This document shows, one piece after another, positions 1 to 5,591 of a stretch of DNA of 5,591 nucleotides. Made by a program: the position numbers and the translations under genes. Below the pieces are notes generated by a model. The model did not search any database. It worked only from the letters and a program-made list of their open reading frames with translations, and had not been told where the DNA came from. Every line of letters begins with the position of its first letter. Positions within the stretch are counted from its first letter, which is position 1. This DNA comes from Chloroflexia bacterium (lineage in GTDB: Bacteria > Chloroflexota > Chloroflexia > Thermomicrobiales > JALYUS01): contig JAICJW010000307.1 of the NCBI GenBank assembly GCA_025928215.1, positions 1-5,591 of the forward strand, given 5' to 3'.

Positions 1-407
1 CATGATCCCGTGCCGAGCGAGCAGGACGGCGAGCTTCGCCTTGCCCCAGCGGGGATACTGCATCCGCACGGCAAGGAGGGCTTCGACATCCCGCGTTCCC
101 CAGGTGCGTTGGCGTACCGCCTTGGGACGGGAGGAGCGGTCTTCGAGGCTCGTCAGATCGTCCGGATTGAACCGCTTCGCCCAGCGATGGAGCGTCGAGC
201 GGGGAATGTCGTCATGCCGACAGGTCTGAGTGGCGGTAGGGGTCTATCGATAGTCGAGCCATTGCAGGCGTTGCCTGGCGCGTTTGCTCAGCTGCGGCGC
301 GTGGGGGAGGCGGTGGGCAGGAACCGGAAGCGCGGCGAAGAGCGTGACGCTGCCCCCCTGCCGACGGCGGTGAGCGCGGCACGTGCGGATCGGGTAGACT
401 GACGCAT
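1..407 (-). pseudogene. Decayed IS481/IS3-like transposase, 5' part only (runs off left edge)
   Basis: This is the N-terminal part of an integrase-type (DDE) transposase, reading right to left from an ATG at 407-405. That ATG follows a strong AGGAGG (416-421) at 8-nt spacing. Conserved pieces appear in order. First is an alanine/proline-rich leader with LSKRARQRL and WLDY. Next is a helix-turn-helix of the form TCRH..IPRSTLHRW. Then comes the linker SLEDRSSRPK, followed by YPRWGKAKL. These are typical of the DNA-binding half of IS481/IS3-like transposases common in Chloroflexota; the DDE catalytic domain would lie beyond position 1. The gene is broken in two places. The ATG frame and the conserved frame differ by one base and meet around a C6 run (353-358). 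The conserved frame also has a TAG at 244-246, just before the helix-turn-helix. The family call is solid; the exact IS family is less certain. Confidence 0.8.
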
Positions 408-466
408 GACGGGAACCTCCTGAATGATTGGCGTGAGCACCTAATCACTTCAGGATACGTTCCCGT
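405..466 (-). promoter_or_regulatory. Hairpin that encloses the transposase ribosome binding site
   Basis: Two nested pairs of inverted arms are visible. The outer arms are ACGGGAAC (409-416) and GTTCCCGT (459-466), a perfect 8-bp match. The inner arms are CCTGAATGATT (419-429) and AATCACTTCAGG (443-454), which pair 11 of 11 with a single bulged base. They are separated by a small internal loop and a 13-nt terminal loop. In the minus-strand transcript the Shine-Dalgarno AGGAGG (416-421) lies within the 3' side of the stem, and the ATG starts one base after the stem. By analogy with IS10 and IS50, such a structure would mask the start site only in transcripts that enter from outside. It could instead be part of the element's terminal structure. 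Confidence 0.6.
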
Positions 467-576
467 TCTTGTTTCCTCCACCCGGCGCGTACCTTTCTGA
501 ATCTGCTCAGGTTCCTGAAACGGCCATCCCCGACGGCGCACAGAGCGCATCTGCCTCGACATAATCCTGTACTTAC

Positions 577-606
577 GTCACAATATGATCTCAAATCCGT
601 TATAAT
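577..606 (+). promoter_or_regulatory. Putative sigma-70-type promoter of the diguanylate cyclase gene
   Basis: A perfect -10 hexamer TATAAT lies at 601-606. An 18-bp spacer separates it from GTCACA at 577-582, which matches 4 of 6 positions of the -35 consensus. The surrounding stretch (about 565-606) is clearly more AT-rich than its neighbourhood. Transcription would start near 612-614, giving a leader of about 65 nt before the chosen TTG start at 678. The space from 467 to 576, between the hairpin and this promoter, holds no gene that I can support. Confidence 0.5.
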
Positions 607-677
607 CGGTGGCACCATGCGTCGCCAGCGCGCGGTGTGTCCGGTGCAAACGACTGATTGATGAAAAGGATGACGCC

Positions 678-1805
678 TTGCCAGATAATCGCACCCGCGT
701 CGCCTCGCGGCCTCTTGGTTCATGGGTCGCACAGTGTGGCGACCACCTTCGGCGGATACTCCCGAAGGGCGGCTATCTGCCCGAATTGATCTGGCAGCGA
801 CGCCATACCGGCATCCTGATCTTCATGTGGCTTCACGTCGGCGCGTTCGCCGTGGTCGGCGCCCTGTCCGGCCACGGTGGCGACGCGATCCGTGGAGCGT
901 CGTTCGTCGCCATCGCTGCCGCCGTTGCCGGTATGCCCCGCCTGGGCAAACGCGGGCGGGCATGCGCGGCAACGCTCGGCCTTCTCACCTGCTCTGCGCT
1001 GGTCATCCACCTCGCCAATGGCCTTACCGAGGCGCGCTTCTATTTCTTCATCGTGCTCGGCATCATCACGCTCTATCAGGATTGGATTCCCTTCCTCCTC
1101 GCCGTCACCTTCGTCTTCCTGCACGAGGGCATCGCCGGTTCGCTCGATCCGACTACCGTGTACACCCACACCGACGCCTGGGCGCATCCGTGGCGGTGGG
1201 CGGCCATCCATGCGGCGATCGTCGTTGCCGCCAGTGCCGTCAATATCGTCACCTGGCATCTGAACGAGTTCCGCGCCCTGCACGATCCGCTCACCGAACT
1301 GTCGAACCGTCTCGGTTTCCTCGGCGCGGTCGAGCGCGGGTTCGTCGGTATGGCACGACAGCGGCAGGCTCCCCGGTTGCTTCTCTTCGATCTGGACGAC
1401 TTCAAGGCGGTCAATGATCGGTACGGCCACCAAGCAGGCGACGAGTTGCTCGTCGCGGTCGCGGTGCGGCTGCGAGGAGCGGTGCGCCGGGAGGATACCG
1501 TGGCGCGGCTCGGGGGGGATGAGTTCGGCATCTTGCTGCACGGAGTCAGGGAGGATGACACGGCACGCACGATCGCGAGAAGGCTCGTCGGGGTGATGGA
1601 GGCGCCGTTCACGGTCTGTGGCGTCGCGATGCACATCTCCGCGAGCGTCGGACTGGCAACGGGCGAAACGGTTGACGGGCCGGCTGGCCTGCTGCGCCGG
1701 GCGGACGTAGCGCTCTACGATGCGAAGCGGCATGGGAAGGGGCAATACGCGGTCTTCACGGCCGGGATGGAGCACATCCTGGCACCCGCCCGAGCGGGGG
1801 CCTAA
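678..1805 (+). CDS. Membrane-bound diguanylate cyclase (GGDEF domain)
   Basis: This enzyme condenses two GTP into the second messenger c-di-GMP at the cytoplasmic face of the membrane. I chose TTG 678 because AAAAGGA (664-670) precedes it by 7 nt. The in-frame GTG at 609 has no ribosome site and falls before the expected transcription start. That gives 375 residues. Residues about 46-192 are hydrophobic, with roughly five to six membrane segments and a conserved LYQDW and VYTH..AWAHPWRWAAIHAA region. The GGDEF domain follows (about 200-360). It has DPLT (203-206), the metal/substrate loop DLDDFKAVND (238-247), an intact GGDEF (279-283) and an inhibitory RxxD site (R270-D273) exactly five residues before it. 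It should therefore be active and feedback-inhibited. There is no EAL or HD-GYP domain. The membrane part is probably a sensor, but its ligand is unknown. It is transcribed convergently with 1876-3192. Confidence 0.92.
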   Translation: MPDNRTRVASRPLGSWVAQCGDHLRRILPKGGYLPELIWQRRHTGILIFMWLHVGAFAVVGALSGHGGDAIRGASFVAIAAAVAGMPRLGKRGRACAATLGLLTCSALVIHLANGLTEARFYFFIVLGIITLYQDWIPFLLAVTFVFLHEGIAGSLDPTTVYTHTDAWAHPWRWAAIHAAIVVAASAVNIVTWHLNEFRALHDPLTELSNRLGFLGAVERGFVGMARQRQAPRLLLFDLDDFKAVNDRYGHQAGDELLVAVAVRLRGAVRREDTVARLGGDEFGILLHGVREDDTARTIARRLVGVMEAPFTVCGVAMHISASVGLATGETVDGPAGLLRRADVALYDAKRHGKGQYAVFTAGMEHILAPARAGA

Positions 1806-1806
1806 A

Positions 1807-1839
1807 CTCCGCCCCTTCCCGAATTGGGAAGGGGCGGAG
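1807..1839. terminator. Perfect 14-bp hairpin between convergent genes, probable bidirectional terminator
   Basis: The arms CTCCGCCCCTTCCC (1807-1820) and GGGAAGGGGCGGAG (1826-1839) are perfectly complementary, with a 5-nt loop GAATT. The hairpin begins one base after the stop codon of the diguanylate cyclase and lies 36 bp beyond the stop of the convergent gene. Neither side carries a real T-tract: the plus side continues GGTAAAATT, and the minus side has only TTT. It is therefore a non-canonical intrinsic terminator at best. It may instead be a copy of a GC-rich palindromic intergenic repeat. Confidence 0.6.
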
Positions 1840-1875
1840 GGTAAAATTCCCGGCAATACATCAACCCCGCACGCG

Positions 1876-3192
1876 CTATTTCAGAAACGTGACCGAGCCG
1901 AGGATCGCGTTGATGTCATCCATGTGGGGCAGAGATGCCCCGGCGGCGAGCGCCGTGAAGTTATAGACCGCGCCGCCATGGAAGGCGACGACATTGAGGC
2001 TGGAGACGGTGCCTGTTGCCCCATTGCGCGTGGCGGTGATCGTCGCGGCGTAGAACTTTGCCGGCTCGCCGCCGACTGTCCCATCGTGGACTGTTTCCGC
2101 CGAGAATACGGGTGGAGGGGTCGCAAGTTGCCAGTTCGCCTTATAGGCATCATTCTCGGCGTCCAGCGAGCGTGACTGGGGGAAGATGCGGAGAGTCAAT
2201 TGGAGCGCGCTGTCCGGTCCCGTCAGGCCGACCTGAAAGTCCTGATCGAATTTCGGATCTACTTTCCAGGTGGCGGGATATTGAAACGAGGCGAACCCCG
2301 CCGGATCGGTCCATGTTTGCGTCAAGGCGACCGATGCGGGCGGCGTGTTCGCCGGGATCGCAGCGGGCGGGGCGCTCGACGCGCCGTTCGGGTAGCGCCA
2401 TTTGTAGTAGTGCTGGCCGATGTTGCCCATCTCCACCTTGAACGCGTCGGGGTTGGTATCGGTGTACGTGAGCACACGGCGTTCGAAGACCTGCACCATG
2501 ACGAAACTGGGTGCGCCCGCCACCTTCACCGTCGCATGGAACGGTTCGGAGATGGCGTAGCCGATATTCGTGAGGCCCGCGCGCTCCCGATATTGGGCGA
2601 ACGCACCGGGTACATTGTGCTTCGTTGCATCGTCATAGACCGTCATCGTCGTCTGAGGAATTGGCGGGAGCGCGCTGCTGCCGAGGTCGCCGGACAGTTG
2701 AATTGTGTCATTGGAAACCTGGCCGATTTTGCTGGCGGCAGGCGCGAGCAACCGCGCCGCCTTCGTGCCGAGGTCCGCGTAGGTCGCGGCGGAGCCGCCG
2801 GAATCGCCGGCAATGGCGATGTCGGGCGGTGCTTGCGGCGTAAACTGATCGTCCGCAATCTGAATTTGCCCCGTGACCATCTCCTTCGCGAGCAGGCCAC
2901 TCGTTACTTGCACGCCCGGCGTGTTCGTCACGCCGTCATAACGTTCCATCCGTCCCTTATCGAAATACTGAACGAACCGCGTCTTGTTCGTTCCGCTATA
3001 GAGATATTGTTCGGTGATGCCGGGCGTCGCATTGGCGAGTGGCCCCCAGAAATTCGTCGCCAGCGCTTCGCCCTGATGCCACTGCGTGTCGAATGCCGGG
3101 TCGGCGAACGACGATGCCGCACGGGCGGGCGTTGCCGCCAGTGGCACGAGACAGAGCATGAATACCGCAATCAGCGTGAACCGACAACGCAT
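1876..3192 (-). CDS. Exported two-domain protein of unknown function
   Basis: The product is 438 residues. The start ATG (3192-3190) follows AAGGAGG (3198-3204) by 5 nt and opens directly into a signal peptide. This has basic MRCR, a hydrophobic stretch to about residue 20, then TPARA with likely cleavage after residue 25; there is no lipobox. The open frame extends further upstream but has no better start. Residues about 29-268 resemble a domain frequent in exported Chloroflexota proteins, with FWGP (48-51), RFVQYFDKGRME (72-83), GLLAKEMVTG (99-108), ISEPFHATVKV (214-234 region), VFERRVLTYT (235-244) and GNIGQHYYKWRY (256-267). A proline/alanine-rich linker (271-287) leads to a second domain, about 295-438. 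It begins with a F.YPATWKV pattern reminiscent of PsbP-like folds and ends in SVTFLK. No catalytic motif is visible. A structural or binding role outside the membrane is a guess. Confidence 0.85.
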   Translation of the reverse strand: MRCRFTLIAVFMLCLVPLAATPARAASSFADPAFDTQWHQGEALATNFWGPLANATPGITEQYLYSGTNKTRFVQYFDKGRMERYDGVTNTPGVQVTSGLLAKEMVTGQIQIADDQFTPQAPPDIAIAGDSGGSAATYADLGTKAARLLAPAASKIGQVSNDTIQLSGDLGSSALPPIPQTTMTVYDDATKHNVPGAFAQYRERAGLTNIGYAISEPFHATVKVAGAPSFVMVQVFERRVLTYTDTNPDAFKVEMGNIGQHYYKWRYPNGASSAPPAAIPANTPPASVALTQTWTDPAGFASFQYPATWKVDPKFDQDFQVGLTGPDSALQLTLRIFPQSRSLDAENDAYKANWQLATPPPVFSAETVHDGTVGGEPAKFYAATITATRNGATGTVSSLNVVAFHGGAVYNFTALAAGASLPHMDDINAILGSVTFLK

Positions 3193-3234
3193 CTGACCCT
3201 CCTTCGTCCCCCAATTCTCATGTGCCCCACACGG

Positions 3235-3263
3235 ACAATACGCGATTGCACGATGAGTGTCGA
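3235..3263 (-). promoter_or_regulatory. Candidate promoter for the exported protein gene
   Basis: Reading the minus strand, TCGACA (3258-3263) matches 5 of 6 positions of the -35 consensus. A 17-bp spacer follows, then TATTGT (3235-3240), which matches 4 of 6 of the -10 consensus. Transcription would start near 3228, leaving a leader of about 36 nt that contains the AAGGAGG ribosome site at 3198-3204. The call rests on consensus matching alone. Confidence 0.35.
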
Positions 3264-3277
3264 GATGCACGTAGCTA

Positions 3278-3306
3278 ATGACAACACGGCCCGGATCGTC
3301 CATGAT
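3278..3306 (+). promoter_or_regulatory. Candidate promoter for the PIG-L/LmbE-family gene
   Basis: ATGACA (3278-3283) matches 5 of 6 positions of the -35 consensus, and CATGAT (3301-3306) matches 4 of 6 of the -10 consensus, with a 17-bp spacer. The start point would fall near 3313, giving a leader of about 62 nt. It lies back to back with the minus-strand candidate; the two -35 boxes are only 14 bp apart. The evidence is consensus matching only. Confidence 0.3.
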
Positions 3307-3374
3307 GCGTGGCACGAACATGAGACGCGAGCACGCATGGGCGCTGCATCCATGCGCCAAAGGAGAGGGGAACG

Positions 3375-4088
3375 ATGCCGATCATTGATCCGCCGGACGC
3401 CCGTTCGATCCTGGCCATCGTCGCGCACCCCGATGACATCGAGGCGTGGTGCGCCGGGACGCTCGCCCGCGCGATAGACGGTGACGCGACGGTGCGCCTC
3501 CTGCTCGTCACCTCCGGCGACAAAGGTTCCGGCGACCCCGCCGCCGATGCGCGCGCAGTGGCGATGCGTCGCGAGGGCGAGGCGGTGGAAGCAGCGCGGT
3601 TGCTCGGCATCGCTGACGTCGCGTTCCTGCGTTATACGGACGGCGAGGTCGAAAATACGCAGCCGCTCCTGCGCGATATTGTCGGCGCGATACGTCGCTG
3701 GCAGCCGGAGGTCGTCTTCACCTTCGACCCGGAGCATCCGTTGCCGCGCTATATCAGCCACCGCGATCATCGCACCGTTGGCCGGGCGACGCTCGACGCG
3801 ATCTACCCTCTCGCGCGGGATCCGCTCGCCTTCCCGGCGCAGTTGCGGGATGGTCTGATGACGCACAAGGTCGGCGCGGTCTGGCTCTTCGCTAGCGCGG
3901 TTGCGGATTCCTACGTGGACATCGCCACGACCTTCGACCGGAAAGTCGCCGCGCGTCTCGCCCACGCCAGCCAGACCGCCGACCCCGCCGCCCTCCCCGA
4001 ACGTTTCCGCACACGCGATCGCGATGCCGGCGCTCCCGTCGGCCTGCCGCTCGCCGAAGGCTTCACCATCGTCACCATCGGTCGCTGA
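3375..4088 (+). CDS. PIG-L / LmbE-family N-acetyl sugar deacetylase-like hydrolase
   Basis: The product is 237 residues, the usual size for this family of zinc-dependent hydrolases. Members remove N-acetyl groups from glucosamine-type conjugates, as in mycothiol or bacillithiol synthesis, GPI precursors and some antibiotic pathways. The metal-binding motif HPDD is at residues 18-21, following the beta strand ILAIVA. The second conserved signature, HRDH, is at 129-132 and carries the later metal-ligand histidine region. RYTDGEVENT (86-95) corresponds to the family's Y.DG.L stretch. In the loop after HPDD this protein has DIEAWCAGTLA, where relatives usually have glycine at the tryptophan position. 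The start ATG is preceded by AAAGGAGAGG (3359-3368 region). There is no signal peptide, so it is cytoplasmic. It is divergent from the exported protein gene and 75 bp upstream of the peptidase gene. The actual substrate cannot be read from the sequence. Confidence 0.9.
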   Translation: MPIIDPPDARSILAIVAHPDDIEAWCAGTLARAIDGDATVRLLLVTSGDKGSGDPAADARAVAMRREGEAVEAARLLGIADVAFLRYTDGEVENTQPLLRDIVGAIRRWQPEVVFTFDPEHPLPRYISHRDHRTVGRATLDAIYPLARDPLAFPAQLRDGLMTHKVGAVWLFASAVADSYVDIATTFDRKVAARLAHASQTADPAALPERFRTRDRDAGAPVGLPLAEGFTIVTIGR

Positions 4089-4163
4089 GATACCGCGCTG
4101 GCAGGGCTGCGATACACTGCGGGCAATCTATCGGACGCGTGTACTGATGAGGAAGGAAAGGCC

Positions 4164-5591
4164 ATGATGAGCAGCGAGCGACATTGGAGCCGGGAACCGG
4201 GGCGGTGGGAACCCGCGTTCACCCCGGCGGCATACGCGATGATCCCGACGAATACGACGCCGCGACCGTCGCCGGATGGGCGACTTGTCGCCTACAGCCG
4301 GGGATACGATGGGCGGGTGGACGTGATGGTCGTGCCGGTGGCGGGCGGCATGCCGGTGCAACTGAGCGACGATCCGGCGATGCAGGGGCCGGACCCGAGC
4401 CAGCGGCAGGCATCGAGCATCGCCTGGATGCCGGACAGTAGGCGCATCGTCTTCGCCTCCCGGAAAGATGGCAAACTCTTCGTCGTGTCCGCCCATGGCG
4501 GCAAGGCGCGGCAGATTGACGAGGGGCCAGGCAACCATCACTCGCCGAGCGTCTCACCGGACGGCACGCGCGTCGCCTACGTCGCGGAGCGCGGCGAGGA
4601 GGTGGACATCTTCATCGCCGCGCTCGACGGCGCGTGGGCGCGCAAGGTCAGCCGGGGCGACGAATACGTGTTGGAGCCGAAGTGGTCGCCAGACGGCACG
4701 CATCTGCTCTGGTGCCAGTGGCCGCACTACGACATGCCGTGGGATGAACTGGCGGTCGTCGTCGCGGATGCGGAGGGGAACGGCGCGCGGGTCATCGCGG
4801 GGGGCAGCCGGGTGACGAATAACTACCCGGTCTGGTCGCCGGACGGGCAGCGGATCGCCTTTATCTCCGATCGGGATAATGACTTCGGCAATCTCTGGGT
4901 GATGCATGTGGACGGCAGCGGCGCGGAACGGCTCGTCCATGAATCGCACCAGCATGCCTCGCCCGCATGGTCGCCGGACGGGCGGCGGATCGCCTACACA
5001 CGCAACGACGACGGCGATGTGCAGGTCTGCATCTGGCAAGACGGGAAAACGCGCCAACTCACGTCTTCCCCCGGCGTGCATGACAATGTCGCATGGCTGG
5101 ACGCGGATCATCTCGTCTATGCCTTCAGCAGCCCTGTTTTGCCGGCGGAGATTTACATCCACGCGGCGGACGGCTCGACGCGGCAGCCACTGACGCAGAG
5201 TGCGACGGGCGGTGTCCTCGGTGGCGACCTCATCATGCCCGAACACGTTCAGTGGACGAGCCGCGACGGTCTCGAAATCCATGGGCAACTGATTACGCCG
5301 CGCGAAACCGTTCCCGGCGATCATCCGCTCGTCGTTTCGATCCACGGCGGGCCGGTCGGGCAGACGCTGTACAACTGGATGCCGCAAGTGCAGTACATGG
5401 CGCAACGTGGCTGGATCGTTGTGCAGCCGAACTACCGGGGCAGCAAGGGGTATGGTCGCGCCTTCATGGAGAAACTGTACGGCGATTGGGGCGGCGGCGA
5501 CTTGCAGGATTACCTCACCGGCGCGGAAATGGTGATCGGGCAGGGGCTGGTGAATCCGCGCAAGGTCGTGGCGATGGGCGGCTCCGCGGGC
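4164..5591 (+). CDS. S9-family prolyl oligopeptidase / acylaminoacyl peptidase, 3' end outside window
   Basis: This serine peptidase would cleave short peptides, or acylated or prolyl N-termini, in the cytoplasm; no signal peptide is seen. The window holds 476 codons of an expected 640-680. Residues about 30-320 contain six WD40-like (PD40) propeller repeats marked by SPDG or a variant, at 36, 90 (MPDS), 131, 175, 225 and 270. The propeller gates the active site in this family. The alpha/beta-hydrolase domain starts near residue 365. It shows HGGP (394-397, oxyanion region), NYRGSKGYGRAF (423-434), GDWGGGD (440-446) and the nucleophile elbow GGSAG with Ser474, two residues before the window ends. 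The catalytic Asp and His lie beyond the right edge. ATG 4164 and ATG 4167 are both possible starts; the purine-rich GAGGAAGGAAAGG (4149-4161) serves either. No terminator lies between it and 3375-4088, so co-transcription is possible. Confidence 0.93.
   Translation, partial: MMSSERHWSREPGRWEPAFTPAAYAMIPTNTTPRPSPDGRLVAYSRGYDGRVDVMVVPVAGGMPVQLSDDPAMQGPDPSQRQASSIAWMPDSRRIVFASRKDGKLFVVSAHGGKARQIDEGPGNHHSPSVSPDGTRVAYVAERGEEVDIFIAALDGAWARKVSRGDEYVLEPKWSPDGTHLLWCQWPHYDMPWDELAVVVADAEGNGARVIAGGSRVTNNYPVWSPDGQRIAFISDRDNDFGNLWVMHVDGSGAERLVHESHQHASPAWSPDGRRIAYTRNDDGDVQVCIWQDGKTRQLTSSPGVHDNVAWLDADHLVYAFSSPVLPAEIYIHAADGSTRQPLTQSATGGVLGGDLIMPEHVQWTSRDGLEIHGQLITPRETVPGDHPLVVSIHGGPVGQTLYNWMPQVQYMAQRGWIVVQPNYRGSKGYGRAFMEKLYGDWGGGDLQDYLTGAEMVIGQGLVNPRKVVAMGGSAG

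Noticed and set aside
212..562. 116-codon minus-strand open frame covering the hairpin and the transposase 5' end
   Set aside because: It is not in the frame of the conserved transposase residues, and its translation is low complexity.
599..611. Near-palindrome around TTATAA (CCG...CGG) as a possible operator over the -10 box
   Set aside because: The symmetry is off by one base and short. It is explained by the TATAAT box itself.
720..1856. 378-codon open frame on the minus strand opposite the diguanylate cyclase
   Set aside because: The translation is rich in Arg, Asp, Glu and Pro with no recognisable motif. It overlaps a gene with intact GGDEF motifs and is a GC-rich shadow frame.
3193..3360. 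Upstream extension of the exported protein to an ATG at 3360
   Set aside because: It would put 56 residues before a textbook signal peptide. The internal ATG at 3192 has a strong AAGGAGG at 5-nt spacing.
2200..3477. 425-codon open frame on the plus strand opposite the exported protein
   Set aside because: It is Arg/Gly-rich low-complexity translation without motifs, lies opposite a gene with a clear signal peptide and ribosome site, and overlaps the start of the deacetylase-like gene.
3171..3965. 264-codon open frame on the minus strand across the divergent promoter region and the deacetylase-like gene
   Set aside because: It has no domain signature and lies opposite the conserved HPDD and HRDH motifs.
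4554..5405. 283-codon open frame on the minus strand opposite the S9 peptidase
   Set aside because: It is the antisense shadow of the propeller repeats; its repeated Arg/Pro/Asp segments mirror the SPDG codons.
1..5591. Possible novel defence or multi-gene system
   Set aside because: The genes belong to ordinary families on alternating strands. No nuclease, reverse transcriptase, toxin-antitoxin pair, repeat array or structured RNA candidate links them.

Overview
The window is GC-rich and looks like a chromosomal segment of a Chloroflexota bacterium (Thermomicrobia-like or a related lineage). This is an inference from family resemblance: the transposase, the secreted two-domain protein and the membrane domain of the diguanylate cyclase all resemble proteins I associate with that phylum. 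No rRNA, tRNA or CRISPR array is visible. I do not see a convincing new multi-gene system. Most of the window is ordinary single-gene content, and the most unusual part is the insertion-sequence remnant at the left edge.

Layout: (1) Positions 1-407, minus strand, hold the 5' part of a decayed IS481/IS3-like transposase (helix-turn-helix region). It runs off the left edge and carries a frameshift and an internal stop. Just upstream, 409-466 forms a long imperfect hairpin that contains the transposase ribosome binding site. (2) Positions 678-1805, plus strand, encode a membrane-bound diguanylate cyclase with intact GGDEF and I-site motifs. A promoter with a perfect TATAAT lies at 577-606. (3) A perfect 14-bp hairpin at 1807-1839 separates it from the convergent gene 1876-3192 (minus strand), which encodes an exported two-domain protein of unknown function. 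(4) A 182-bp divergent intergenic region with candidate back-to-back promoters leads to 3375-4088 (plus strand), a PIG-L/LmbE-type deacetylase. (5) After 75 bp, 4164 to the right edge (plus strand) encodes the N-terminal 476 residues of an S9-family prolyl oligopeptidase/acylaminoacyl peptidase. It has a six-repeat beta-propeller, and the window ends two residues after the catalytic serine.

The genes do not form an obvious pathway. The cyclase makes the second messenger c-di-GMP at the membrane. The exported protein probably acts outside the membrane. The deacetylase and the peptidase are co-directional and could share a transcript, but nothing in the sequence shows a shared substrate. All assignments rest on motif reading without database searches.
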